64,000 nucleotides of DNA from Bacteroidales bacterium UBA1205 (GTDB taxonomy: Bacteria; Bacteroidota; Bacteroidia; Bacteroidales; WCHB1-69), in NCBI GenBank assembly GCA_002309615.1, contig DBXT01000037.1, forward strand, positions 1-64,000, in the 5' to 3' direction. Under the pieces are notes generated by a model. It ran no database searches and had not been told where the DNA came from. It was given only the letters and a program-made list of their open reading frames with translations. The translations under genes and the position numbers were made by a program. Below are positions 31,252-40,601 of the stretch, in pieces. Position 1 is the stretch's first letter, and every line of letters begins with the position of its first letter.

Positions 31252-32589
31252 TTAAAACTTTTTAACGGCTATAACGGATTTTTCTTCAAATGTATGCAAT
31301 ACATTTATACTGGAATAATAATCGTAATATATTATTCCTCCTTCATCATCCTCACTCCATTGACCTATATCAACTCCTCTTGCAAAACATGATGCATATG
31401 CCTTTCTTTTTCTTGGCTCTGTTGCCGCATTGTCTATTTCGGTGCTGCTCCATAACCATACTGCACCTTCATGAAGTCCAAGTTGATTACAAGCTATTCG
31501 TTTCCATTGTGGATAGCCTTCAAATTTGGCGTTTAAAGAATCTCTCAACACCCGAAACTCCAATATTTCCAATATGGCAGGCAAATACCATTCAGGTCCC
31601 TTTTCCCTGCACCATGGGGCGGCTTGTAAACGTTCCGGAAAACTCAAAGTGGTGTCATATCTCAATTTCATCAGTTTATCAGTATTGGCTTCTCCGTCCA
31701 ATGAATCAAAGGCATAGGCGAATTTCATGTCAAAATACGAACTATACATCAGTCCTACTTCTCTGTCAAATGACATGATTTTTCCATGCTTGCCGTATGG
31801 TTTGCCGTTGTCATAACCTATGGTGTCACTTAAATGCCATACAATACCCTCCGGTCTGTCTAAACTGTCATAATAGATATCCAATAAGGTGTAACCGGAT
31901 ATTTTACTGAAAACAAAGGTGATGGCAGTGTCATTAGCGGTAAAAATTTCTTTCCAGCCCACACATTGTTCTACCCCCTGAACACGTCCTGTATAGGCAA
32001 TTGTATCTCCCGGCTCAAAGTCGTATCGGCTGTCTGCTTTGCGTACTAAAGAAATATGTTTTTCAATAGTTTGTATTTGCATGGAAAAATTTCCCGCACC
32101 TGTTTCTGCCAACATTTTTATGCTTTGGCTGCCCTGTGCGGTCTGCACCTGTAAAAGATACATCTGCGATGTGCCTACGGAGATTTGTATGTTATAATTT
32201 CCTGCCGACAAGTTTGCTGTTTTATACATATATTGTTTGCCTGACAAGTCATATAAAGCCATGCTTACTTCTTCATCCTGCGGCAATTGCAATTGTACGC
32301 TTGTCTGTCCCTTAAAAGGATTAGGCGTGTTCTGGGCTATGGAAAAAGCATTGGCATTTCCTTCCTGTATGCCTACCCAGTTGAATACAAGAACTGTATC
32401 AGGCCATTCCAAGGTCTGCACCCATTTTTTTGTAATGTTTTCCACCCTTACAGAGGATAATGAAACATAAGAGTCATCCGTATAACGGGCGGTAAAAGTA
32501 ATGGTTTTGGTGTTTTGTGCCTGTATTGGGGATACACAATAGATAAGAACAGAGAAAAACAACAATACTTTTTTCATTTTCATATACAT
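31252..32589 (-). CDS. Secreted protein with internal sorting-domain-like module and C-terminal DUF1566-like domain
   Basis: 445 residues; start could also be the Met at 32577, giving the cleaner signal peptide MKKVLLFFSVLIYCVSPIQAQ. Residues ~80-160 (NTPNPFKGQTSVQLQL ... YDLSGKQ ... GNYNIQI ... YLLQVQT) look just like a T9SS type A sorting domain or FlgD-Ig fold but lie in the middle. After a spacer, the C-terminal ~180 residues carry GPEWYLPAILEILEF and GAVWLWSSTE, the pattern of DUF1566/Lcl-type C-terminal domains found on surface proteins of Bacteroidota. It is the last gene of a three-gene secreted-protein operon, 4 bases after the preceding stop. Ligand unknown. Confidence 0.75.
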   Translation of the reverse strand: MYMKMKKVLLFFSVLIYCVSPIQAQNTKTITFTARYTDDSYVSLSSVRVENITKKWVQTLEWPDTVLVFNWVGIQEGNANAFSIAQNTPNPFKGQTSVQLQLPQDEEVSMALYDLSGKQYMYKTANLSAGNYNIQISVGTSQMYLLQVQTAQGSQSIKMLAETGAGNFSMQIQTIEKHISLVRKADSRYDFEPGDTIAYTGRVQGVEQCVGWKEIFTANDTAITFVFSKISGYTLLDIYYDSLDRPEGIVWHLSDTIGYDNGKPYGKHGKIMSFDREVGLMYSSYFDMKFAYAFDSLDGEANTDKLMKLRYDTTLSFPERLQAAPWCREKGPEWYLPAILEILEFRVLRDSLNAKFEGYPQWKRIACNQLGLHEGAVWLWSSTEIDNAATEPRKRKAYASCFARGVDIGQWSEDDEGGIIYYDYYSSINVLHTFEEKSVIAVKKF

Positions 32590-32593
32590 AATT

Positions 32594-34114
32594 TTATTCT
32601 TTTACAAATTTTTTAATAATAACAGTTTCATCGGTTTCAATAGACAACAAATACATTCCTTGCGGTAAAGAAGATATGTCCACACTTGTCATATTACTTT
32701 TTTGCTCTTTCAGCAAAACTCCCAATACATTGTACAAACTAACGCTTTTTATCTTTTCTTCCGGAAGGTCTATATAGATATAATCTTTGGCAGGGTTGGG
32801 ATAAACATTTATGGTAGTTTGAAGCGTCGGACTTGTTATGTCCAAATCCCTGCAACTCACTTTCAGCACGGAACCTCCACTGGCTGCCACATAAAACAGA
32901 GAATCTTTTCCGTCAACGGCGTTGTATGCAGTATCGCGTGCTTGGTGCAAGGGATTCCACAACGGATCATATATACGCATTCTGCCAGTTGTTCTGTTTA
33001 AAGCACTAAAATAGGTATAATTACTGCTTTCTGCCTTATAAAAATGTTTAATCTCATACGTATTTGCAGCTATTATGCCAATACCGTTATCGGTATATTT
33101 TATACTTACATATTCAGGTACATATGGTATAGAAATGCCGTTAGCATGCAAAGAATCTCTATAATACATTTGCCTTTTGCTGTATGTTTGAAAATTGTCA
33201 AAGGTGTGATATATAGAATCCTTATGAACCCAAATTGCTTCAGACTGATTTAAAAATGCAATATCGTAATTATTGCTTAAAATATCTATATAGAGGTCGC
33301 TATCAAAATATATGGATGCATGAAAAGGCAATTGGGCTATACTGTCCCATGTGTTTCCATAATCTTGTGATTGAAAAATACTACCTCCTGTATGCTTACG
33401 ATCAGGTAATTCAGGTATATGTAATTCAGAATAATCATCAAAAACGATGGAATCAGGCAAAACGACAGTATCAGACACAGCCCTTCCCGCTATAATATAA
33501 GCGTTTGGTCCGTTAAAATAAAAATCGGAAAGAATATAATCAAACGAACTGCCGTTCCATGTTGTTCCGCCGTCAATACTTTTATACAATTTATTGTCAA
33601 GGAATCTTATGGCATAGATTGTATCTGCATCTATAGGACAAATCTTGAAAAAGGTGGGTAAAGAATCTTGGGTTTGCACCGTCCATGTATTGCCCCCATC
33701 GGTTGTTCGGAGCAATATGCCTCCTTTTAATAATACATATTTGTATAAGTATCCGTTCTTTAGATAATTAAGGTTATGAAAATTCTCATTGTAAAAGCCG
33801 GCGGCAAAACCGACACTGTCATTGACAAACTTTATGCTTAAAAAAAGAGCATCTCCATTGGTGTAACTAGCATTCCATGTGTTTCCAGCATCGTTTGTTT
33901 TATATATCATCCCCCTGCCGCCCGTAAATACAATGCTGTCTGTAACACAATGTATTGCAAACAAATCTCTTCCTTGGGCATCAACTTTTGTGCTTTGCCA
34001 TTGACCATAGATGGATGTTGTTAATAATAAAGCACATCCGAGAATCAGCATTTTTTTTGACAATAATGTTCCTGCACAAATAATTGATATTATTGTAACT
34101 AAATATTTCTTCAT
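32594..34114 (-). CDS. T9SS cargo protein with YCF48/BNR-like repeats
   Basis: 506 residues. Asp-box-like repeats (NDAGNTWNAS, TDGGNTWTVQ, IDGGTTWNGS, QDYGNTWDSI) indicate a beta-propeller; the last ~75 residues are a type A sorting domain (NVYPNPAKDYIYI ... YNVLGVL ... GMYLLSI). The N-terminus is odd: two hydrophobic signal-like stretches in a row, residues 1-19 and again from KKMLILG to IYGQ (~20-37). The true start may be the ATG at 34051, which alone gives a normal signal peptide. Middle gene of the secreted-protein operon. Confidence 0.8.
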   Translation of the reverse strand: MKKYLVTIISIICAGTLLSKKMLILGCALLLTTSIYGQWQSTKVDAQGRDLFAIHCVTDSIVFTGGRGMIYKTNDAGNTWNASYTNGDALFLSIKFVNDSVGFAAGFYNENFHNLNYLKNGYLYKYVLLKGGILLRTTDGGNTWTVQTQDSLPTFFKICPIDADTIYAIRFLDNKLYKSIDGGTTWNGSSFDYILSDFYFNGPNAYIIAGRAVSDTVVLPDSIVFDDYSELHIPELPDRKHTGGSIFQSQDYGNTWDSIAQLPFHASIYFDSDLYIDILSNNYDIAFLNQSEAIWVHKDSIYHTFDNFQTYSKRQMYYRDSLHANGISIPYVPEYVSIKYTDNGIGIIAANTYEIKHFYKAESSNYTYFSALNRTTGRMRIYDPLWNPLHQARDTAYNAVDGKDSLFYVAASGGSVLKVSCRDLDITSPTLQTTINVYPNPAKDYIYIDLPEEKIKSVSLYNVLGVLLKEQKSNMTSVDISSLPQGMYLLSIETDETVIIKKFVKE

Positions 34115-34162
34115 ATTACTAAGTTTTATTGGTGATTTATCCTTTAATTATTTTTTTCATGG

Positions 34163-35197
34163 CTATTTTTTTATAAATTTAACATATCCTCTTTGATTGC
34201 CATGAACAAATGTTGCGACATACAAACCTTGGGACAAATGACTGATATTGATTCTATTGTTGTTACTCATTAATTCTTTGCTGTACATAATTCTGCCGGT
34301 AGCATCATATAGTGTGAACAGGCATGACAAAATTTCGTCTTTAATACGTATATTAATATGGTTGTGTGCAGGATTGGGAAATAATGTAATATAATTGAGC
34401 ATTTCAGATTCTTCTACTTCTACCGGAATTTCCCCGTATTCTTCGCATCCGGATGGCGGGTTGGCAGCATAAATTAGTGAATCCGGATGATAAGTATAAT
34501 TAATGTCCATCATACTTCCGTACATAATAGTATCCAATTGGGCAACACTGGCACACCACATTAAAGGAAGATAGTGGTATAAAACTTGATCTATCAAACA
34601 ATAACCTCCCGGTCCCCATGACGGGCCTATTCCTTCTATCATACACACTTTGATCTCATAGGGTGCTAAAAAGGATTCTTTATAATAACATGAATAATAA
34701 TAATCAGAATGAGCGGGCTCAATATATGGAAAATAGATAACTTTGCGTCCGTTGATATATCTGACAGAATCCACCGGTAGTTTTCTTCCTCCTTCGAAAT
34801 AACCATATTTCTTCAAATACGGAAGTGAAAAAGTATCACCTTCGTTTAAAGACATGTCGCACCATATCACCTCTGTGTCCAATGCTGAATAATAACGATA
34901 AATGCGACCCAGACTATCTTCCCTAATACCATCATATGGAATAGTATTAAAATATCCTGCCATATAATAGTATTGCTTATTATTTGCCTCAAATTGTCGT
35001 TTGGTGTTAATGATATATGGTAACACGACTGCCCGCTCACTAATTTTAAGAGTGTCGTCTTTAGACTTGTATCGCACATGCTCCCCAATAGCTATACTAT
35101 AATATAAGTAATCATGCGAAAAGAAAGATTCAAAGGGCTGAGCGTAACCTATTGATAATAGATAAATACCGACAATTACTAATCCTATTTTTTTCAT
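34163..35197 (-). CDS. T9SS cargo protein of unknown function
   Basis: 344 residues from the ATG at 35197, chosen because a signal peptide (MKKIGLVIVGIYLLSIGYAQ) begins there and the upstream in-frame ATG overlaps the promoter element. The central ~240 residues are Tyr-rich and match no family I recognise. The C-terminal ~75 residues are a type A sorting domain (ITLFPNPAHNHINIRI ... YDATGRI ... GLYVATF). First gene of a three-gene operon of secreted proteins; spacing to the next gene is 48 bases. Confidence 0.78.
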   Translation of the reverse strand: MKKIGLVIVGIYLLSIGYAQPFESFFSHDYLYYSIAIGEHVRYKSKDDTLKISERAVVLPYIINTKRQFEANNKQYYYMAGYFNTIPYDGIREDSLGRIYRYYSALDTEVIWCDMSLNEGDTFSLPYLKKYGYFEGGRKLPVDSVRYINGRKVIYFPYIEPAHSDYYYSCYYKESFLAPYEIKVCMIEGIGPSWGPGGYCLIDQVLYHYLPLMWCASVAQLDTIMYGSMMDINYTYHPDSLIYAANPPSGCEEYGEIPVEVEESEMLNYITLFPNPAHNHINIRIKDEILSCLFTLYDATGRIMYSKELMSNNNRINISHLSQGLYVATFVHGNQRGYVKFIKK

Positions 35198-35227
35198 ATT
35201 ATTTGTATTGGATATTGAAAGTTTTTG

Positions 35228-35235
35228 CAAAGATA
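35228..35235 (-). promoter_or_regulatory. -7 promoter element of the secreted-protein operon
   Basis: TATCTTTG on the minus strand, 30 bases before the ATG at 35197. Confidence 0.7.
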
Positions 35236-35569
35236 CCATTTTAAAACATAAAAATACTATTTAACATAAAAAAAAAAAAAAATCAACAATATTACTAACG
35301 CACTATTGACAATACCTCTTAAGGCCTCGTTTTCACAAGCCATTCATCTGTTTTTGAAGCTCTGTTTTGTAATTATAGTTGTTACATAACAACATACTAC
35401 CGCCATTTTTATATTACAAGCTTTATTTTGCTTTTTATTTTTTGATGCAAGCTTTCCTACTATTCTATCATGGTACATTTTCAGGAATAAATGTAATAGT
35501 TAATCCGCAACATTTACAATCCATTGAAAAAAATCCATATTGTTTACCTTTTTATTCAATAAAAAATTA

Positions 35570-35577
35570 TACCTTTG
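35570..35577 (+). promoter_or_regulatory. -7 promoter element of yceD-rpmF, deciding the yceD start
   Basis: TACCTTTG followed by CACG, 23 bases before the ATG at 35601. In-frame starts upstream of it would lie outside the transcript. Confidence 0.72.
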
Positions 35578-35600
35578 CACGTCAAATCGGAATATGGTCA

Positions 35601-36140
35601 ATGGAAGACAAAACGTATTTTAAACAATTTGACATTAACATAAGTTCCTTGAAAATCGGAAAACATAATTTCGATATGCAAGTGGACAAAACGTTCTTTG
35701 AAAAGCATGTAAATGAAGATATTATAGATGCAGATATATTAATCAAACTCATCGTTACATGTGAAGGAAATGTTATTGACATGGATTTTGACATGCAAGG
35801 TTACTTGGTTTCCACATGTGATATATGTTTGGAAGAAATGCAAATTCCTGTATCAAAACATGAGAATTTGGTACTAAAAAAAGTGGATCAGCCGCGCATA
35901 AGTGATGATGAAGACATTGTTTACATTACCGAACATGATTATAAATTCAATGTGGAACAATACATCTATGAATATCTGATGGTGACCATCCCTATTCGTA
36001 AAGAGCATTCCAATAAGAATGACAACGACAGGTGCAATCCGCTCATGCTTGAATTGATACATAAAAATCAGGAGCAATCTCAAGAGCCTCATTATGACAG
36101 CCGTTGGGATGCACTAAAAAAATTAAAGTTAGAAGAATAA
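35601..36140 (+). CDS. yceD: YceD/DUF177 family protein (23S rRNA accumulation factor)
   Basis: 179 residues from the ATG after the promoter. The DUF177 signature is present: CEGNVIDMDFDMQGYLVSTCDIC with the paired cysteines, then YDSRWDALKKL at the end, a frequent ending in Bacteroidota members. The gene sits directly before rpmF, the arrangement seen across bacteria and plants, where the protein is needed for normal 23S rRNA levels, in association with ribosome assembly. Co-transcription with rpmF is near certain (35-base gap). Confidence 0.88.
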   Translation: MEDKTYFKQFDINISSLKIGKHNFDMQVDKTFFEKHVNEDIIDADILIKLIVTCEGNVIDMDFDMQGYLVSTCDICLEEMQIPVSKHENLVLKKVDQPRISDDEDIVYITEHDYKFNVEQYIYEYLMVTIPIRKEHSNKNDNDRCNPLMLELIHKNQEQSQEPHYDSRWDALKKLKLEE

Positions 36141-36175
36141 AACAATAAGAGTATAATTAAAAAATAATATCAGTC

Positions 36176-36370
36176 ATGCCAAATCCGAAAAGAAGACATT
36201 CTGCAACAAGAAGAGACAAAAGAAGAACCCATGATAAAGCGGTTGCTCCTCAATTAATGGAATGCTCCAACTGCGGTACAGCAGTCATGTATCACCACGT
36301 ATGCCCTGAATGCGGTTACTATCGTGGCGAACAAGCTATTGCACCTAAAAACAATGAAGTTGAAGCTTAA
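36176..36370 (+). CDS. rpmF: Ribosomal protein bL32
   Basis: 64 residues, PNPKRRHSATRRDKRR opening and the four zinc-binding cysteines (C30, C33, C43, C46 in CSNCG and CPECG), so this is the zinc-containing form. The usual downstream plsX-fabH genes are absent; a strong terminator follows. Confidence 0.97.
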   Translation: MPNPKRRHSATRRDKRRTHDKAVAPQLMECSNCGTAVMYHHVCPECGYYRGEQAIAPKNNEVEA

Positions 36371-36390
36371 TTATTAATACTGAAAAATAA

Positions 36391-36420
36391 AAAACGCACA
36401 TGTGACATGTGCGTTTTTTT
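36391..36420 (+). terminator. Terminator after rpmF
   Basis: Stem CGCACATG/CATGTGCG, loop TGA, flanked by A's and a T-run. It lies between convergent rpmF and yfhO and may serve both. Confidence 0.92.
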
Positions 36421-36442
36421 TATGTCTTACGGAAACTCCGGC

Positions 36443-38944
36443 TTACACCAACTGCTGTTTGCGAGGCTGATACCAACAACGATATCCTGCTATCAACAAC
36501 ACCAACAATATAATAACAATAGAACTTATCATAGATAAATTCCGTGCCATGAACCATGAAGAAGGATAAAATTCAAATTTTATCGTGTGTTCACCTTGCG
36601 GCACCATGAGTGCTCTTAAAATATAATCTGCCCGCATAAGTCCGTCTGTTTCTTTTCCGTCTATGCTTACCTTCCAATATTTAGGATAATATATTTCAGA
36701 GAATACGGCTAAGACGTCACTTTGAGCATTCACTTTGTATTCACAAGTTTTAGACGTTTGCTTCAACAAAATAATTTCCGATTGATTATCCTCTTTTGCG
36801 ACAAAATTATTCAGCTTATCTTTATACTGTTTATCTATTACGGCAATATGACGAGTGTCCGCATTTTTGGTCATATCCAACTCCTCATTCGCATTATTTG
36901 CCCATTGCACATCATTCACTATCCATGCAGGACCGTAAACGGAAGTGTTTACAAACGGCTGCGATTGATATTGGAATATAAAATATTTGGCATTGAGCAT
37001 GTTCAAACTTTTCAACGATGAAGTGAGTGCCACAATTTCGGAATCAGAACGAACATTTCCTATTTGTGTGGTAAACGTATGTAAATCGTTCATCATCACA
37101 GAATCTACAAATTCCTGATATCTTCTTAATTTGGCTCCGTGATACCCGCCTATAGAATGATGAAAATACGATGCATGCGTATCGGTGAAAGGATTGGCTG
37201 CCAAATTAAGCACTCTATAGCCGGGGGTTTTGTCCGCTAAAATTGCATTATCACAAGGAGTCATTGCATATTGTTGCGAAACTGCCTGATCGTGCTTTTC
37301 AAAATCTTGTTCATTTAAATAGCGTGTATCCACACCCCACAAATCTATTAATGCTATGGCAGCTATAGCTATAACTACGTAATTGGTTTTGATTTTTTTA
37401 TTCACTCCCAGCCACAACACCACAAATGCCAACAATATAAATATCAACGACCGCCATGCATCCGCTACGCACAGTGCCTTTCTATCGGATATCAATGATG
37501 ATTGCAATACTTCCGGCAAAGTCGCATCACGCTCTACCGTAAAGTTGAAAAACAAATCAGGCATTATCGCTATCAAGAAACACAAACCACCCACTACGGC
37601 CAAGGAAATATATAAACTCTTTTTCAGATAGGCTTGATTATTATCGGTATTATACAAGGCTTTTAGACCGTAAAAACCGAAAAATGCCATCACAAAAGTG
37701 GTTAGCACCAATATCATGGAAGGAGTTCTGAACTTATTGAACATAGGAAAATGATAGAACATAAAATCATTGACAGCAGGGCAAAATTTTCCCCATGCAA
37801 ACACTATAGAGCATATAAATACCGCTATTGCCCATATTCTCATTTCTCCTTTTACCCAAAACAAACTCAATATAAACAACAGACACACCACCGCTCCTGC
37901 ATAAACAGGACCGGAAGTAAACGGCTGTGCTCCCCAATAAGTGGAACATTGCTGTAAGAGTTGATTGGGATCCTGTCCTAAAGATTGGGATTGTAAAGTG
38001 GTAATAGTTTGCGGCAAGGCCTTTTGATAAGCTTCCCAGCTATCAGGATGAGATACACCTCCTCTGGCATTGGGGATCAACAAGGTGAATGTTTCGCCTT
38101 TGCCATAACTCCATGCATAAGCATAATCATAATCCAAACCGGAACCTGTGGATTTAGCAGCCAATTCACTTTGTCCCCGCATGCTTTCTTTGGAATAATC
38201 GTATGAAGTATATAAATTACTCACATTGGGCAAAATAGCTAATACCGCTGCTATGGCCAATACCCCGCTTGCTTTTGCAAAATTAAGAACAGACTTACGA
38301 ATAATGGCATAAATAAATGTCACCAATACATATAATGCAACGGCTATACCTGTGTAATAGGTGATTTGCGGGTGCGACTGTGCCAAACTGAAACCAAAGC
38401 CGAACATGAACAATAATCCGCCGGCTAAATATTTATTACGATATGCCAAAATCACTCCTGCTACCACCAACGGAATGGCTGCTATGGTATATGCTTTGGT
38501 AACATGACCGGCCTCTATAATTATAAGGTTATAGGAACAAAAAGCATACGCCAACGATGCTGCAAACGCCACCAAAGGATGAACATCCAATTGACACATA
38601 GCTATATAAAAGCATAATAGCATCATAAATATGATTCCATAACTCATCATGGGTGTACCTTTTTGAATAGGAAGACCCATCCACCAATACACATTTGCAT
38701 CGGGTTTGGCATACAAATAGGCTGCAGGCATACCCGAAAACATAGCGTTAGTCCAATAGGAATAATCGCCTGTTTCGGCATGATAATCTTTCAACTCTTT
38801 GCTCATGCCTTCAAAAAACATCATATCCGATTGGCGTACATCTTTCCCGTCAAGCAATGGTCTGAAATATATTAACGTTATCACAGCCATTACCACCACC
38901 GCTAAAACGTGTTTCAAAATTTTGATTTTGTTTTCTTTTGTCAT
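36443..38944 (-). CDS. YfhO-family polytopic membrane protein
   Basis: 833 residues with about 12-14 hydrophobic segments, a large extracytoplasmic region (~560-760) and a last transmembrane helix near the C-terminus. The opening (VITLIYFRPLLDGK, then YWTNAMFSGMPAAYLY) is typical of Bacteroidota YfhO proteins, GT-C-like membrane enzymes. In Firmicutes YfhO modifies teichoic acids with sugar; in Bacteroidota, which lack these, the acceptor is unknown, probably a surface glycan or lipid-linked sugar. Monocistronic with its own promoter. Confidence 0.88.
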   Translation of the reverse strand: MTKENKIKILKHVLAVVVMAVITLIYFRPLLDGKDVRQSDMMFFEGMSKELKDYHAETGDYSYWTNAMFSGMPAAYLYAKPDANVYWWMGLPIQKGTPMMSYGIIFMMLLCFYIAMCQLDVHPLVAFAASLAYAFCSYNLIIIEAGHVTKAYTIAAIPLVVAGVILAYRNKYLAGGLLFMFGFGFSLAQSHPQITYYTGIAVALYVLVTFIYAIIRKSVLNFAKASGVLAIAAVLAILPNVSNLYTSYDYSKESMRGQSELAAKSTGSGLDYDYAYAWSYGKGETFTLLIPNARGGVSHPDSWEAYQKALPQTITTLQSQSLGQDPNQLLQQCSTYWGAQPFTSGPVYAGAVVCLLFILSLFWVKGEMRIWAIAVFICSIVFAWGKFCPAVNDFMFYHFPMFNKFRTPSMILVLTTFVMAFFGFYGLKALYNTDNNQAYLKKSLYISLAVVGGLCFLIAIMPDLFFNFTVERDATLPEVLQSSLISDRKALCVADAWRSLIFILLAFVVLWLGVNKKIKTNYVVIAIAAIALIDLWGVDTRYLNEQDFEKHDQAVSQQYAMTPCDNAILADKTPGYRVLNLAANPFTDTHASYFHHSIGGYHGAKLRRYQEFVDSVMMNDLHTFTTQIGNVRSDSEIVALTSSLKSLNMLNAKYFIFQYQSQPFVNTSVYGPAWIVNDVQWANNANEELDMTKNADTRHIAVIDKQYKDKLNNFVAKEDNQSEIILLKQTSKTCEYKVNAQSDVLAVFSEIYYPKYWKVSIDGKETDGLMRADYILRALMVPQGEHTIKFEFYPSSWFMARNLSMISSIVIILLVLLIAGYRCWYQPRKQQLV

Positions 38945-38967
38945 ATGTTCAATAATTTATATCAATG

Positions 38968-38975
38968 CAAAGATA
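38968..38975 (-). promoter_or_regulatory. -7 promoter element of yfhO
   Basis: TATCTTTG on the minus strand, 24 bases before the ATG at 38944. Confidence 0.7.
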
Positions 38976-38992
38976 GCAAAAATACTAATACA

Positions 38993-39017
38993 AAAAAAGT
39001 GAGCAATTTTACTCATT
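38993..39017 (-). terminator. Terminator of rpmH
   Basis: On the minus strand AATGAGTAA pairs imperfectly with TTGCTCACT (one mismatch, one G-T pair) and is followed by seven T's. Confidence 0.65.
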
Positions 39018-39052
39018 ACCCACTCTATGCTTTTTTTAGAAACTTTTCTAAA

Positions 39053-39217
39053 TTAGAATTTTCTGCCACTCAATTTTTCGTCAGAAACTGTTAATTTTCT
39101 TCTTCCTTTTGCTCTTCTTGCAGCCAAAACTCTTCTACCATTCGCGGTAGACATTCTTTTTCTAAAACCATGTTTATTGGTTCTCTTCTTTAATGAAGGT
39201 TGGAATGTTCTTTTCAT
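39053..39217 (-). CDS. rpmH: Ribosomal protein bL34
   Basis: 54 residues: [19 protein letters not shown], then [17 protein letters not shown], the universal L34 pattern, very basic. The Bacteroidota-type C-terminal extension ([14 protein letters not shown]) is present. Found by translating the minus strand by hand. It is monocistronic, away from the dnaA/rnpA context it has in many bacteria, with a promoter about 48 bases upstream. Confidence 0.97.
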   Translation of the reverse strand: MKRTFQPSLKKRTNKHGFRKRMSTANGRRVLAARRAKGRRKLTVSDEKLSGRKF

Positions 39218-39264
39218 CTCTTATATTATTTATTAACCCTACTATGCATTTTTATAATGGAATG

Positions 39265-39272
39265 CAAAGGTA
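39265..39272 (-). promoter_or_regulatory. -7 promoter element of rpmH
   Basis: TACCTTTG on the minus strand, 48 bases before the rpmH ATG. Confidence 0.72.
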
Positions 39273-39352
39273 CAACTTTTTTTTCAAATAACAGCCAATA
39301 TACTATTTTTTTTTGCAATTCGTGATAAACAACTCATTATCACTTTTATAAA

Positions 39353-39388
39353 ATAAATAGGGCAACTATTCGACGTTGCCCTATTTAT
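39353..39388 (-). terminator. Terminator of gcvT
   Basis: A 14-bp stem ATAAATAGGGCAAC/GTTGCCCTATTTAT with 8-base loop, starting 16 bases beyond the gcvT stop. Confidence 0.88.
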
Positions 39389-39403
39389 ATCGTGCTATAA
39401 TAA

Positions 39404-40513
39404 TTAACCTTTATAGAAAGGCATTTTAACTACTATGGCTTTCAAAAGTTTTTCTCTTATTTTTACATATACTTCGGTATCTTTTTTGCTAAAAGCAGTA
39501 GCTACATGAGCTGTTGCTATAGCTTTTCCGCACGAGGGGGATTGAGTACCGGAACAAATATGACCTATCACCTTGCCTTCGGCATCGCATACTTCATAAC
39601 CTTGACGAGGAATACCGCGGTCTATCATTTCCAAACCGACTAATTTTTTGCTTACGCCGTTAGCTTTTTGTTGTTCCAAACGTTCTCTGTCTATAAAATT
39701 ATTACCATCTACAAATTTGGTCAACCAATTCAATCCGGCTTCTATAGGAGAGGTTTCATCGTTGATTTCATGTCCGTAAAGGCAGAAACCCATTTCCAAA
39801 CGCAAGGTATCACGACAACCTAAACCTGCAGGCTTGATACCGAATTCTTTTCCTGCTTCAAATACGGCATCCCATATTTTATCGGCATATTTCTTATCAA
39901 AATATATTTCACATCCACCTGCTCCTGTATAGCCTGTGGTGGATAATAATACGTTTTCAATACCGGCAAAGGTTAAAAATTTAAACGTATAATATTCCAT
40001 ATCCACAATGGGTGTGGAGGTTAGTTTTTGCATGGCTTTGAGTGCCAAAGGACCTTGTACTGCCAATTGTCCGTAATAATCACTTTCATTGGTGAAATCT
40101 TTGCCTAAAACCAAACCTTTTTCTTCGGCTATTTTGCTCATCCAGTTCCAATCTTTTTCTATGTTGGCAGCATTGGGAACCATAAAATACTCTTGTTCCG
40201 ATATGCGATATACTAACATATCATCCACGATACCACCTTTTCCGTTGGGCAATACCGTATACAATACTTTGCCGTCATACAAGGAGGCTATATCGTTGGA
40301 AGTACAATATTGAATAAACTCAAATGCTTTGGGACCTTTAGCTCTGAATTCGCCCATGTGCGATACGTCAAATACGCCCACTGCATTTCTTACATTGTTA
40401 TGTTCTATTATTAATCCTTCATACGAAATGGGCATATTATATCCGGCAAATTCAGCCATTTTGGCGCCCAAATCAATGTGTTTTTGTGTAAACGGTGTGT
40501 TTTTCATACTCAA
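39404..40513 (-). CDS. gcvT: Aminomethyltransferase, glycine cleavage T protein
   Basis: 369 residues, usual length. MKNTPFTQKHIDLGAKMAEFAGYNMP opening (in pieces: TPFTQKHIDLGAKM, EFAGYNMPI), DVSHMGEF with the catalytic-region Asp, GYTGAGGCEIY, and the C-terminal beta-barrel GHICSGTQSPS. It releases ammonia and methylene-THF from aminomethylated GcvH. The other glycine cleavage genes are not nearby. The start two codons later at 40507 (MKNTPF) is equally plausible. Monocistronic, with promoter and terminator. Confidence 0.95.
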   Translation of the reverse strand: MSMKNTPFTQKHIDLGAKMAEFAGYNMPISYEGLIIEHNNVRNAVGVFDVSHMGEFRAKGPKAFEFIQYCTSNDIASLYDGKVLYTVLPNGKGGIVDDMLVYRISEQEYFMVPNAANIEKDWNWMSKIAEEKGLVLGKDFTNESDYYGQLAVQGPLALKAMQKLTSTPIVDMEYYTFKFLTFAGIENVLLSTTGYTGAGGCEIYFDKKYADKIWDAVFEAGKEFGIKPAGLGCRDTLRLEMGFCLYGHEINDETSPIEAGLNWLTKFVDGNNFIDRERLEQQKANGVSKKLVGLEMIDRGIPRQGYEVCDAEGKVIGHICSGTQSPSCGKAIATAHVATAFSKKDTEVYVKIREKLLKAIVVKMPFYKG

Positions 40514-40556
40514 TATCTATAATTTTAATTATTACTCTATTTTTTTATTGGTCATG

Positions 40557-40564
40557 CAAAGGTA
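40557..40564 (-). promoter_or_regulatory. -7 promoter element of gcvT
   Basis: TACCTTTG on the minus strand, 43 bases before the gcvT start. Confidence 0.7.
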
Positions 40565-40601
40565 ACATTTTTTTTGATGGATTTGTCTTTTTTTTTATTT
40601 A

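Larger units (their letters stand above)
35198..35600. other. Divergent promoter region with poly-A tract and inverted repeat
   Basis: About 400 bases between the secreted-protein operon (minus) and yceD (plus). It holds one promoter element for each side, a run of about 15 A's near 35268-35281, and a 7-bp inverted repeat GTTGTTA/TAACAAC near 35377-35392 that could bind a dimeric regulator. An open frame in the right part is not credible as coding. Confidence 0.6.

Noticed and set aside
35379..35600. N-terminal extension of YceD
   Set aside because: The promoter TACCTTTG at 35570-35577 lies within it, and the extra residues are not part of the DUF177 family.
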